In this document: positions 1 through 8,490 of the stretch, piece after piece
Position numbering within the stretch: position 1 is the first letter of the stretch
Layout: the number at the start of each line of letters is the position of its first letter
NCBI GenBank assembly: GCA_963663005.2
Contig: CAXXHH010000014.1
Coordinates: 124,001 to 188,000 of the forward strand
Direction of reading: 5' to 3'
DNA: 64,000 bases
From: CAINVV01 sp963663005
GTDB taxonomy: Bacteria > Bacteroidota > Bacteroidia > Bacteroidales > Prolixibacteraceae
Notes under the pieces: model-generated
What the model was told of the DNA's origin: nothing
Seen by the model: only the letters and a program-made list of their open reading frames with translations
Databases searched by the model: none
Position numbers and translations under genes: made by a program

Positions 1-160
1 TTTTAGAGGTAAAAAAAACAGCGATATAAAACAAGGCATTAATGATTCCGACCGGCCAAGTGAGAAAGTGCTGTTTGATAGAAAATCCCAGATATAAAAA
101 CCCGGTTAAAGTTCCGCAAACTTCAACATAATGATCAATAACCCATTGTGAGACTTCCAT
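1..160 (-). CDS. pnuC: PnuC/PnuT-family nicotinamide or thiamine-type transporter, N-terminal fragment
   Basis: The first 53 codons of a membrane transporter; the rest lies left of the window. The start is the ATG whose complement is at 158-160. The visible protein has a short amphipathic start, a hydrophobic helix (GTLTGFLYLGF) and then the conserved PnuC pattern of a charged turn followed by WPVGIINALFYIAVFF. Family members take up ribosylnicotinamide or, in PnuT variants of this phylum, thiamine. The fragment cannot tell which. It starts 29 bases after the end of the protease gene on the same strand, so the two are probably cotranscribed. A thiamine-type TonB receptor with a TPP riboswitch is in the window but 20 kb away, so it gives no linkage support for PnuT. 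Confidence 0.75.
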   Translation of the reverse strand, partial: MEVSQWVIDHYVEVCGTLTGFLYLGFSIKQHFLTWPVGIINALFYIAVFFTSK

Positions 161-189
161 CAGACCAAACTATTCTGCTTTTGGTACAG

Positions 190-1800
190 TTACTTGTTAA
201 GATAACGAGCATACGCTCTAGGATCCGAGAGTACTTCAATGGCCTTTTTCACTTCATTATCATCCTCGATCATTATCTTGTAATAATCGCCCGAATCATA
301 CAAATCTCTGGCAATCAACGCCCTGATTTGTCTAAAAATCACATTCTGGATGACTTTCAAGCTTTCCGGATCTTTTTTAACTCCCGACTTTTCTCCAAGA
401 GCCATCAAATCATTTAATATAGTACCAGGGACGACAAATTCACTCTGGAAGCGTTGATAGGTAGGATATTTGGCCAGTATCGCCTTCCTTTGCTGATCAA
501 TATAACTAACCACGAAAGGAAAGAAGATATTTTTTCTAACCAGGTTATTGAAATATCTATAGTTCATTGAAGTATCAAGCGGGACAAAAAAATCCGGAAC
601 TATCCCCCCACCGGCAAACACTTTCCTCTTAGTAACCAATGTTTTAGTCATTAGAGAATCGGGATGAGAGATACTATCCTTGTTAAATAACTCGCCGCTT
701 TCATACCGTTTAAGATAGTCATTTCTGTAATTCTCAAGATTATCCTTGTATGGCTTTTGAATATTCCTTCCCGCAGGAGTATAGTAGTGGGCGACAGTGA
801 GTCGGATCATAGATCCATCGTTTAAGGCAAACGGCTGCTGAACTAATCCCTTTCCAAAGGATCTCCTGCCAATGAGGACACCGCGATCCCAATCCTGAAT
901 AGCTCCCGAAACAATCTCAGAAGCAGATGCACTCCCTTCATCAATCAGAATAACGAGATTTCCCTTTAAAAAATCGCCATTGATTGTCGATTTATAGTCT
1001 TTTCTGGGGCTATGAATTCCTTCCGTGTAAACAATTAGCTTGTTAGCCTCAAGAAATTGATTTGCTAATTCGTACGCAGTTCCCAGATAACCACCAACAT
1101 TGCCGCGGAGATCAAGAATAAGATTTTTAATTTTCCCTTGCTTTTCGAGGTTTTTCATTGCAGATTGATACTCCTCCATCGTAGTAGCAGAAAACCTGCT
1201 CAATTTGATGAATGCCGTTTCTTTGTTGAGAAGAAATGCCGCATCAATGCTGTAAAGCGGAATTTTATCTCTAATAACGGTAAAATCCAGCGGCTGACTC
1301 TCCCCTTTTCTGACAATTTTCAGATTGACACTGGTACCTTTGGCTCCCCGCAACAGACCTAATACATCCTGCGTTTTTAACCCAATCGATGTGATATTCT
1401 TCGCATCAACCTTAATAATCCGATCTCCGGGACGCAATCCCACCTTTTCTGAAGGACCACCAGGAATGGTAGTCATCACGATCAACGTATCCTGAATTAT
1501 ATTGAAAGATATACCTATTCCTTCAAAATTGCCTTCGAGAGGTTGATTCGCCTCCTCAACTTCGCTCTTCGTTATATAGACCGAATGAGGATCCAGTTTG
1601 GCCAGTAAATCTACAATGGCATTTTCTGTCAACTTATTAATATTAGTTGAATCCACGTAAAATGCATCAACTAATCTCAGTACCCTTCCGAATTTAACGG
1701 CTTGGTTCTGAAAGTCCTGAGCCGAAATACTCAAAGATTGAAACATCGAAAGCAGGGTGAATAACACACCACCTGAAATTCGCACAAATTTACTTTTCAC
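190..1800 (-). CDS. ctpA: S41-family C-terminal processing peptidase (CtpA/Tsp-like)
   Basis: Exported serine protease of 536 residues that trims or degrades envelope proteins from their C-termini. An N-terminal hydrophobic segment ending in SISAQ (residues 10-28) is a signal peptide. A PDZ domain covers about residues 88-165 (IGISFN, GLRPGDRIIKVD) and the S41 protease domain about 180-380. The Ser-Lys dyad is visible: Ser292 in GSASASEI and Lys317 in SFGKGLVQQ, spaced by 25 residues as in known Ctp enzymes. The C-terminal 150 residues are a family-specific extension without a recognised motif. It is followed closely by pnuC on the same strand. Confidence 0.92.
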   Translation of the reverse strand: MKSKFVRISGGVLFTLLSMFQSLSISAQDFQNQAVKFGRVLRLVDAFYVDSTNINKLTENAIVDLLAKLDPHSVYITKSEVEEANQPLEGNFEGIGISFNIIQDTLIVMTTIPGGPSEKVGLRPGDRIIKVDAKNITSIGLKTQDVLGLLRGAKGTSVNLKIVRKGESQPLDFTVIRDKIPLYSIDAAFLLNKETAFIKLSRFSATTMEEYQSAMKNLEKQGKIKNLILDLRGNVGGYLGTAYELANQFLEANKLIVYTEGIHSPRKDYKSTINGDFLKGNLVILIDEGSASASEIVSGAIQDWDRGVLIGRRSFGKGLVQQPFALNDGSMIRLTVAHYYTPAGRNIQKPYKDNLENYRNDYLKRYESGELFNKDSISHPDSLMTKTLVTKRKVFAGGGIVPDFFVPLDTSMNYRYFNNLVRKNIFFPFVVSYIDQQRKAILAKYPTYQRFQSEFVVPGTILNDLMALGEKSGVKKDPESLKVIQNVIFRQIRALIARDLYDSGDYYKIMIEDDNEVKKAIEVLSDPRAYARYLNK

Positions 1801-1862
1801 TTGCTAAAATAAATTGGATTATAAAAAAGAGATCGAATACTTGCAAGAGCATTCGAAGGAAG

Positions 1863-1870
1863 CAAAGATA
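1863..1870 (-). promoter_or_regulatory. Bacteroidota -7 promoter element upstream of ctpA
   Basis: On the minus strand the sequence reads TATCTTTG, a full match to the TAnnTTTG -7 consensus of this phylum, about 60 bases before the ctpA start. No TTTG -33 element is seen at the expected 19-21 base spacing, so this is a single-element match. Confidence 0.45.
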
Positions 1871-1936
1871 CGAAGTTATCTTTACTTAACCCTGAGAGGT
1901 TAAAAAGTAACACAGAATTGGGTACTATGGAATAAA

Positions 1937-1970
1937 AAAGTCTGCAATCCCTTGTGAAGTTGCAGACTTT
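1937..1970 (-). terminator. Rho-independent terminator of the nitronate monooxygenase gene
   Basis: An 11 bp inverted repeat (core AGTCTGCAA / TTGCAGACT, 12-base loop) lies 17 bases after the stop codon of the gene at 1987-3102. On the minus strand it is followed by a run of T residues, so it fits an intrinsic terminator for that gene. Confidence 0.8.
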
Positions 1971-1986
1971 GTATGGTGATCGTCAG

Positions 1987-3102
1987 TTAAACAGCCAGGG
2001 CAAATTTTCCCTTGACTGCAACTTTATACTCATCTAATAAGTTAGAAAACAATTCCTTAACAGAAATAATTCTATCCGTTTTCCAGACATTACTTCCCGC
2101 AAAGGCATAACCATTTCTAAAATTTCCCCTTAACGCAGAGGCCAGTGAAGCCATTATGCAATAGGGCGCTGTTGCAATATCGCATGTTTTAACACAGTTT
2201 ACTGGACAGACAGTTGGACGTCTCTTCCCATTATCTACATCATCCAAAAAAGAACAGCTAATTGCTCGTCCAGGCATGCCGACAGGGCTTTTAATGATTC
2301 TAACATCCCCTTCTTTGGCTTCGATATATGCCTGCTTGAATCCTTCGGAAGCGTCACATTCTGTAGTGGTAACAAAACGAGTACCCATCTGAACACCAGC
2401 AGCACCCTTCGCTAAAATCATGGCAATATCTTCACCAGTATAAATACCGCCTGCGGCAATTACCGGAATCTGTTTACCATATTTTTCGCCAAATTCGTTA
2501 GCAACGGCAACTACCTCCTCAATAATATTTTCGAGTGAAAAATTTTCATCAAAAATCTGATCCATTTTAAACCCAAGATGTCCGCCGGCCTTTGGACCTT
2601 CAACGACGATAGCATCCGGCAGATAATTGTAATTTGTATACCACTTATTACAGATAAGGGCTGCTGCTCTTGCAGAAGAAACAATCGGAACAAGTTTTGT
2701 CTCTGAATCAGGACTTAAAAATTTAGGGAGATCCAGTGGTAATCCGGCGCCCGAGAAAATAATATTTACTTTTTCCTTTATCGAGGTTGTCACTAAATCC
2801 GCATAATTAGACAATGCGACCATGATATTAACGCCCAATATTCCGCTGGATTTTTCTCTTGTTTTGTGGATCTCCTGAGTTAATCCGTAAATGCAGTTCT
2901 CTAAATAATCAGAGGAGTGATCTTTATACAGGAACCCAATTCCAGCAGGTGAAATAACACCCACGCCACCTTCATTGGCAACAGCAGAAGCGAGTCCGGA
3001 TAGAGATACACCGACACCCATCCCTCCCTGAATTATCGGGAGTTTAATTTTTAGTCCTCCAATATTTAATACCTTCATCTGTTTTAGCTTTAACTCTGAC
3101 AA
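1987..3102 (-). CDS. Nitronate monooxygenase / FabK-like FMN-dependent TIM-barrel enzyme
   Basis: A 371-residue flavoprotein of the 2-nitropropane dioxygenase family. Family enzymes bind FMN and oxidise alkyl nitronates, or in the FabK branch reduce enoyl-ACP. Recognisable blocks are PIIQGGMGVGVS (about residues 23-34), VEGPKAGGHLG carrying the active-site His, VIAAGGIYTGEDI and GAAGVQMGTRF for phosphate binding. Near the C-terminus there is a Cys-rich segment (CPVNCVKTCDIATAPYC), a feature of one anaerobe-rich subgroup and perhaps a metal or cluster site. A second Met at residue 9 could be the real start. The exact substrate cannot be told. Confidence 0.85.
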   Translation of the reverse strand: MSELKLKQMKVLNIGGLKIKLPIIQGGMGVGVSLSGLASAVANEGGVGVISPAGIGFLYKDHSSDYLENCIYGLTQEIHKTREKSSGILGVNIMVALSNYADLVTTSIKEKVNIIFSGAGLPLDLPKFLSPDSETKLVPIVSSARAAALICNKWYTNYNYLPDAIVVEGPKAGGHLGFKMDQIFDENFSLENIIEEVVAVANEFGEKYGKQIPVIAAGGIYTGEDIAMILAKGAAGVQMGTRFVTTTECDASEGFKQAYIEAKEGDVRIIKSPVGMPGRAISCSFLDDVDNGKRRPTVCPVNCVKTCDIATAPYCIMASLASALRGNFRNGYAFAGSNVWKTDRIISVKELFSNLLDEYKVAVKGKFALAV

Positions 3103-3253
3103 TAAAAATTAATATGGCACAATGGTAGGCATAGAAATATTAGCCGCCAAAAAAAAGGGTTATGCGGCCTAAAAATGGTTGAAAACAGTAGATTTTGGGA
3201 TGAATTACAATTAAACAGGGATGAATTGCATGGCCTGAAATTCAAAAAAACCC

Positions 3254-4114
3254 TTAGCTCAATTTCTCTTTGAATATAGGAACCCAGTTTCGGGAGACTG
3301 GAACTGTAAAATCTATTCGATCCATCTCAAGGAAATATCCATTCGGAGATCTTTTCAATTTAATTACTTTGTTGATATTGACCATCCAACAACGATGACA
3401 CTTCAGCATAACATCTGAGGATTCCAGCGCCTTTTCAACGTTTGTAAAGGATTGCCTGAAGAGTCTCTTCCGAACAGCCAATTTCCTGTCGATCCAGTAG
3501 ATTTCAACATAATTACCAGAAGAATGGATCAGGATAACGCGTTCAACTTCTTCCGCAAATGCCTGCTTCTTATTTTCAGCGACCAGATTAACTGATTCTT
3601 GATTCGTTTGATTTTGAAAAGCGTTAATCTCCTCTTTTAACCAACTTTTTCCGGAGTCAATCATATTGACTAACTTCAACTTCATAGACAAATTATAGCT
3701 TATTAAGTTGAATAAAATAAGCGGCAACAGAGAAAGCGCTCCGGTTCTGAAGAAGGGAAGATCCGTGTAAGAAATTGTTTTTGCAGCCCAGGCCATTAAT
3801 GTAAACAAGGCGAAAAGGTTCGAGAACATCCAAATGTTCCAAATAATTTCCTTACGGATTGTCCACTTCGCCGGATTGAAAAGCTTGGGAAACATTCCGG
3901 GAAATATCAAGGTATTGAGAAATAGCGTTGCGGCAGTGAGCAAACCAGCACCCAGAACAAAATAGCCGTCATGTTCTGATTTCAAAAAATTGATTCCGAG
4001 TGGCTGAATGTAAAGAACGATGAGAATAAAACCCATGCTGACCAACAATATTGTTCGAGCATTGTGCTTGAAATTATTATTGAACTGATATGGTTGATCT
4101 AAATTCTCAAACAT
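3254..4114 (-). CDS. Membrane-anchored LytTR-family DNA-binding regulator
   Basis: A 286-residue protein with four predicted membrane helices in the first 150 residues (for example ILLVSMGFILIVLYIQPLG and YFVLGAGLLTAATLFLN) and a C-terminal LytTR DNA-binding domain from about residue 185. The LytTR pattern is clear: EEVERVILIHSSGNYVEIYW, a basic stretch VRKRLFRQSF, and LKCHRCWMVNINKVIKL. There is no receiver domain, so it is not a normal response regulator. A membrane-tethered transcription factor sensing an envelope or small-molecule signal is likely. No partner gene is adjacent; the tRNA-Asp pair lies upstream. Confidence 0.85.
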   Translation of the reverse strand: MFENLDQPYQFNNNFKHNARTILLVSMGFILIVLYIQPLGINFLKSEHDGYFVLGAGLLTAATLFLNTLIFPGMFPKLFNPAKWTIRKEIIWNIWMFSNLFALFTLMAWAAKTISYTDLPFFRTGALSLLPLILFNLISYNLSMKLKLVNMIDSGKSWLKEEINAFQNQTNQESVNLVAENKKQAFAEEVERVILIHSSGNYVEIYWIDRKLAVRKRLFRQSFTNVEKALESSDVMLKCHRCWMVNINKVIKLKRSPNGYFLEMDRIDFTVPVSRNWVPIFKEKLS

Positions 4115-4246
4115 GTTTTAAGTTATTTGTAGTCACAAATTAACACGGCAGCCAGAATCATTAAACTATTTATGTCTGAAAAGGTTACATAATTCTGAAA
4201 TATACCTAATTATTCGGAAATTTCTCATCCTTTTGTATAAATAGCA

Positions 4247-4277
4247 CAAAAGCCCCGGAGCGTTACTCCGAGGCTTT
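4247..4277 (-). terminator. Terminator directly after the tRNA-Asp pair
   Basis: GC-rich hairpin (AGCC-CCGGAG / CTCCG-AGGCT with one mismatch, 5-base loop) one base beyond the 3' end of the downstream tRNA. On the minus strand it ends in TTTT, so it should end the tRNA transcript before the LytTR gene. Confidence 0.75.
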
Positions 4278-4278
4278 G

Positions 4279-4352
4279 CGGTCTGGACGGGACTCGAACC
4301 CGCGACCCCCTGCGTGACAGGCAGGTATTCTAACCAACTGAACTACCAAACC
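4279..4352 (-). tRNA. tRNA-Asp (GTC), second copy in transcription order
   Basis: A 74-base cloverleaf on the minus strand: acceptor stem GGTTTGG pairing with CCAGACC (one G-U), T-loop GGTTCGAGTCC, anticodon loop CTGTCAC with anticodon GTC, and discriminator G as expected for Asp. No CCA is encoded. It is identical to the copy at 4373-4446. Confidence 0.95.
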
Positions 4353-4372
4353 AATAAATAAGAACGTTGATG

Positions 4373-4446
4373 CGGTCTGGACGGGACTCGAACCCGCGAC
4401 CCCCTGCGTGACAGGCAGGTATTCTAACCAACTGAACTACCAAACC
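4373..4446 (-). tRNA. tRNA-Asp (GTC), first copy in transcription order
   Basis: Same 74-base sequence as the gene at 4279-4352, separated from it by 20 bases. It has the same acceptor stem, GTC anticodon and G discriminator. The two are probably processed from one transcript that ends at the hairpin at 4247-4277. Confidence 0.95.
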
Positions 4447-4605
4447 AAGTTCTAAAAGGTTCTCTTTATTTAATAAAAGAGCTTCCTTAAAAGCTGTGCA
4501 AATATACGACTAGTTTTATTCATCTGCAATGGACATTCAATAAAAATAGATATACAATTTCGAAAAATAAAATAGTGGAAAGAGATAAACTCTCAATCGA
4601 TTAGC

Positions 4606-5142
4606 TTACGATTGAAAAAACGAAAAGTGTACACTTCCGTAAACTCTCTGCTGAATCAAATTTGGATGCGCAGCAAAATTGTCCGTTTTGCCATGTTCGA
4701 GGATCAGCATACCGCCTGGATTAACCAACTGATTAGAAAAAATCAGATCAGGAATATCCTTCAATGATTTCATCTCGTAGGGAGGGTCCGCGAATATCAG
4801 ATCATATGTCTCTGTACAGCTCGGGATAAATTTTAGGACATCATATCTGAGCAGACGGATGGTATCTTCCAATTTAAGCTGCTTGATCACAGAAGAAATA
4901 AATGCAAAGTGCACGTGGTCGATCTCCACAGTTGTAATAGACTGACATCCCCTTGAGGCAAATTCGAATGAAATACTCCCCGTTCCGGCAAACAAATCCA
5001 GTATTTTGGTTTCTTCAAAATCAATCTTATTGTTGAGAATATTGAAGAGGTTTTCCTTTGCAAAATCAGTCGTCGGTCTGGCTTTGAAATTCTTTCCCGG
5101 TTTGAAAATTCGTCCTTTTAATTCCCCGCCGATTATTCGCAT
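4606..5142 (-). CDS. rsmD: 16S rRNA (guanine966-N2)-methyltransferase RsmD
   Basis: A 178-residue SAM-dependent methyltransferase that modifies G966 of 16S rRNA. It begins with the family hallmark MRIIGGELKGR, followed by the ARPTTD segment, motif I LDLFAGTGSISFE (about residues 47-59) and catalytic motif IV ADPPYEMK (about 118-125). The length is typical. Its start overlaps the end of the DUF3822 gene by 10 bases, so translation is probably coupled. Confidence 0.93.
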   Translation of the reverse strand: MRIIGGELKGRIFKPGKNFKARPTTDFAKENLFNILNNKIDFEETKILDLFAGTGSISFEFASRGCQSITTVEIDHVHFAFISSVIKQLKLEDTIRLLRYDVLKFIPSCTETYDLIFADPPYEMKSLKDIPDLIFSNQLVNPGGMLILEHGKTDNFAAHPNLIQQRVYGSVHFSFFQS

Positions 5143-6002
5143 TTGTAGAGATCAAGAAGTGTAGTAAAATAATGATCCGGTAATTGATTGAAGGTATAGC
5201 TGTAATTGAATACCGGAGTTGGGTGAGCACAGACGGTTTTCCTGACATACTTTTTCAACGTTTGATACATTGAATCAGCCTGTTGAAAACAACCGTGGAA
5301 AACCAGTTCTGTGGTATCCGGAGGCAATTTCAGCTGGTCGAAGACGTAAAGTACAAAATAGGTGACATCCTCATCTCCAGAATAATTAAATTGATTACAT
5401 AACAGTAATTTTGTACCGGAGATGACCACCAATTCAAAGTAAGTTCTGAAAAAGTTTAGGTGCACCTGTTTACGATCAGGAAAATTTTTATTCTCCTTCA
5501 GTGCTCTTTCGACCAGTGAAAAAAGATTATGTCTGATAGTAGCTTTTGGAAAAACCAGCGACAGGTATTCTTTTAGATTCTCCGGAATAGAGAAAATGCA
5601 CCAGGCTTCCGCTTTGGGAAGGAGGGTTCTGTCGATAGCGTATCCCTTTTCGCACTCGTGATTGAAACAAAAGTATCTTTCAGCATAGCCGTGGTGGAAG
5701 AATGCCTGGGGCACCAATGTAAAATTTTCTGTAGCGTAAATTATTTCGACACTTTTAAAGTGCAATTTAAATAGTTCTTCCTTCCCTATCAACTCTCTGA
5801 CATTCATGAAAAGCAATCGGGGTCGCTTCAGGAAAAAATTTGTTGACTTTAAAACAGTGTACTTTCCTTTGGGAATATCCAAAACTGCAAATGAAAATCC
5901 ATCCAGACTAATTTGGATGGATAAATGGTATAAATTACTCTGTTCGCGATCGAAGGTTTTGTCGATAAAACAGATATCTTGCATTGGATTACTTTTTCGC
6001 AA
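5133..6002 (-). CDS. DUF3822 family protein
   Basis: A 289-residue soluble protein of a family found mainly in Bacteroidota, commonly next to rsmD as here. The fold is thought to be actin/ASKHA-like, but the function is unknown. Visible features are the N-terminal block LYHLSIQISLDGFSFAVLD and a later LHFKSVEIIYATENFTLVPQAFF, both typical of the family. A second Met (residue 7) could be the start. The 10-base overlap with rsmD suggests a two-gene operon. Confidence 0.75.
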   Translation of the reverse strand: MRKSNPMQDICFIDKTFDREQSNLYHLSIQISLDGFSFAVLDIPKGKYTVLKSTNFFLKRPRLLFMNVRELIGKEELFKLHFKSVEIIYATENFTLVPQAFFHHGYAERYFCFNHECEKGYAIDRTLLPKAEAWCIFSIPENLKEYLSLVFPKATIRHNLFSLVERALKENKNFPDRKQVHLNFFRTYFELVVISGTKLLLCNQFNYSGDEDVTYFVLYVFDQLKLPPDTTELVFHGCFQQADSMYQTLKKYVRKTVCAHPTPVFNYSYTFNQLPDHYFTTLLDLYKCE

Positions 6003-6021
6003 TAAATTGGTTTACAATCTA

Positions 6022-6029
6022 CAAATTTA
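6022..6029 (-). promoter_or_regulatory. Possible -7 element for the DUF3822-rsmD operon
   Basis: Minus-strand TAAATTTG fits TAnnTTTG and lies 20 bases before the DUF3822 start codon. There is no matching -33 element, so support is weak. Confidence 0.35.
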
Positions 6030-6078
6030 GAATAATTTATGCGACTCTTGTAGACGGGTACATAAAATAACAGACCGC

Positions 6079-7503
6079 ATGAAAAATTTTGTTGCGCAAC
6101 TGATCTTACAAAAACTGGGGCACGAGCCGACTGGCGGACAAATGGAGATGATTGATAAGTTAGCTCTCTTCATATCGTCACCTGATCCGGATTCCCTTTT
6201 TTTGTTGAAGGGGTATGCCGGAACGGGTAAGACATCAACAATCAGTGCATTAGTAAAGGTTCTGGACGAACTTAAAATTAAATTTGTATTATTGGCTCCA
6301 ACGGGTCGTGCGGCAAAGGTTCTCTCCAAACAAAGTGGAAAAACTGCTTCCACGATCCATAAAAAAATCTACCGTCAACAGGCCGGTGCCGATGGGTTGA
6401 GCAAATTTTCGCTCGACAGGAACCTGAGTAAAAACACAATTTTTGTTGTAGATGAGGCTTCCATGATATCAAATTTACCGCAGGATCACAGCGTCTTCGG
6501 TTCCGGCTTTCTTCTCTCCGATTTGATCGAATATATGTTGGGAGGATTCAACTGTAAGTTAATTGTTTCGGGAGATACGGCACAACTTCCCCCCGTAGGT
6601 CTGTCGATGAGTCCTGCACTTGAACCAGATGAGTTATCTCTGTTTGGATTAGAAATAATCTCGATGGAATTAAGAGAGGTTGTCCGGCAAACAGAAGGTT
6701 CCGGAATATTGGAAAATGCCACTTTCATCCGAAATCGAATAATGGAGGGTTCGCAATCAGGATTCTGGCCGATTAAAATGAAAGGGTTTGAGGATGTTGT
6801 CCGTCTCGGCGGAGATCAGCTAATTGATGAGATATCAAACTGCTACAACCACATAGGAATGGAGGAGACTATTGTTATTACGCGATCCAATAAAAGGGCA
6901 AATATTTTCAATGAAGGGATTCGCAAAACCATTTTGTATCGGGAAGATCAAATCGCGAAAGGTGATCTCTTGATGGTTGTCAAAAACAATTACCATTGGT
7001 CAAAGCAGATTGAAGAGCTCGATTTCATTGCGAATGGCGATATTGCAGAGATCATACGCATACAGAAATATGAAGAACGGTACGGATTCCATTTTGCCAA
7101 TGTCATACTGAGATTGATTGACTATCAGGATTTGGAGGTTGAGTGTAAGATATTGCTTGAAACTCTGACTGTGGAGGCGCCGGCGTTGTCGTCGAATGAC
7201 AATAAACGCCTGTTTGAAGCAATCTCGGAAGATTATGAGGAGATCCGGAATAAACGGGAAAGGTGGAAGAAGATAAGGGAAGATCCTTATTTTAATGCCT
7301 TGCAGGTCAAATATTCTTATGCAGTAACTTGCCACAAGGCACAAGGGGGACAATGGAAAGCTGTTTTCCTGGATCACGGGTACTTAACAGCTGAAACGAT
7401 AGATCGCGAATTTCTACGCTGGTTGTATACAGCCTTTACCCGGGCAGAGGATCGTCTTTACCTGGTAAATTTTCATAAGGATTTTTTTCCGGAAGAGAAA
7501 TAA
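6079..7503 (+). CDS. RecD-like ATP-dependent DNA helicase (SF1B)
   Basis: A 474-residue helicase similar to the motor core of RecD/RecD2, without the N-terminal extension of RecD2. Walker A is GYAGTGKT (residues 45-52), motif Ia LLAPTGRAAK (71-80), Walker B VVDEAS (123-128), motif III VSGDTAQLPPVG, and near the end motif V/VI YAVTCHKAQGGQW plus YTAFTRAEDRLYLV (UvrD_C_2). It should unwind DNA 5'-3' in repair. It is divergent from the DUF3822-rsmD operon and converges on rnz with 7 bases between stops. Confidence 0.9.
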   Translation: MKNFVAQLILQKLGHEPTGGQMEMIDKLALFISSPDPDSLFLLKGYAGTGKTSTISALVKVLDELKIKFVLLAPTGRAAKVLSKQSGKTASTIHKKIYRQQAGADGLSKFSLDRNLSKNTIFVVDEASMISNLPQDHSVFGSGFLLSDLIEYMLGGFNCKLIVSGDTAQLPPVGLSMSPALEPDELSLFGLEIISMELREVVRQTEGSGILENATFIRNRIMEGSQSGFWPIKMKGFEDVVRLGGDQLIDEISNCYNHIGMEETIVITRSNKRANIFNEGIRKTILYREDQIAKGDLLMVVKNNYHWSKQIEELDFIANGDIAEIIRIQKYEERYGFHFANVILRLIDYQDLEVECKILLETLTVEAPALSSNDNKRLFEAISEDYEEIRNKRERWKKIREDPYFNALQVKYSYAVTCHKAQGGQWKAVFLDHGYLTAETIDREFLRWLYTAFTRAEDRLYLVNFHKDFFPEEK

Positions 7504-7510
7504 AGAGCCG

Positions 7511-8425
7511 TTACAATTCGAACGTGTCTCCGTCGTTAACATCATAGGTCTCGGGGAAGATGGCTCTCGCCTCCTCTACCAATTGGGAAATATTCTTATA
7601 CCTGGAAGAAAAATGTCCGATAATCAATTTCTTCACCTCCGCTGACTTTGCCATTTCGGCCGCCTGAGAAGAAGTTGTGTGAAATGTTTTCTTTGCCAGC
7701 GCGGCGAGATCGGAAGCAAAGGTAGCTTCATGGTAGAGTAAGTTTACGCCCTCAATGGTGGGTAAGATCTCCTTCCGGAATATCGTATCCGTACAAAACG
7801 CGTAACTTCTGGTTGGACTAGGAGGCAAGGTAAGGTCACAATTTGGTATCACAGAACCATCCGGCAGAGTCAGATCTGCTCCATTTTTAATATTTAATCT
7901 TTGAGATACAGGTATATCATAGATTTTCAGTGCGCGCTTATCGAGGTGCAACTCGGGAGCTAACTCCTGAAAGAGAAATCCGCAACAAGGTATGCGATGT
8001 TTTAGCGGGAAAGAAGAAATCCGAATTTTCCTGTCTTCGAAAAGAATGGAATTTCGTTTGAAGTTCAGCGGATGATAGGTCACTTTTAGATCTGTCGCCT
8101 CGTTCATAAACTTCATCATCCCTTCCATCATTGCCGGAAGGTCGGAGTGCGCATAGATATGGAGTTCCCCCTTTTTGCCATGAAGAGCGAGTGATGAGAT
8201 CAGTCCGGGCAGACCGAAAATATGATCACCGTGAAGGTGCGAGATGAAGATGTGATTGATTTTCCCAAGTTTGAATCCAAATTTTCGAAGTTGAATCTGA
8301 GTACCTTCCCCACAATCAATCAGGTACAACTGCTCATTGAGCCTGACCACCTGGGAAGTCGGAAACCTGTGTAACGTCGGCGTTGCCGAGCCACTTCCAA
8401 GAATTGTAACTGAAAATGTATTCAT
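7511..8425 (-). CDS. rnz: Ribonuclease Z
   Basis: A 304-residue metallo-beta-lactamase-fold endonuclease that trims the 3' end of tRNA precursors. The zinc motif HLHGDH sits at residues 63-68, and the downstream ligands are in FCTDTIF, YHEATF and IGHFSSRY. The pattern LGSGSATPTLHRFPTSQ at the start is the usual family signature. It starts just after the rpsA terminator. Confidence 0.93.
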   Translation of the reverse strand: MNTFSVTILGSGSATPTLHRFPTSQVVRLNEQLYLIDCGEGTQIQLRKFGFKLGKINHIFISHLHGDHIFGLPGLISSLALHGKKGELHIYAHSDLPAMMEGMMKFMNEATDLKVTYHPLNFKRNSILFEDRKIRISSFPLKHRIPCCGFLFQELAPELHLDKRALKIYDIPVSQRLNIKNGADLTLPDGSVIPNCDLTLPPSPTRSYAFCTDTIFRKEILPTIEGVNLLYHEATFASDLAALAKKTFHTTSSQAAEMAKSAEVKKLIIGHFSSRYKNISQLVEEARAIFPETYDVNDGDTFEL

Positions 8426-8433
8426 AACCGAAG

Positions 8434-8464
8434 TTAAAAAAACCCGACCAATTGGCCGGGTTTT
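8434..8464 (-). terminator. rpsA terminator
   Basis: Hairpin AAAACCCGACC-AATT-GGCCGGGTTTT with one mismatch, ending in seven T residues on the minus strand, 26 bases after the rpsA stop and immediately before the rnz start. Confidence 0.85.
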
Positions 8465-8490
8465 AATCTATTTATCGAGTAACGGAAAAT

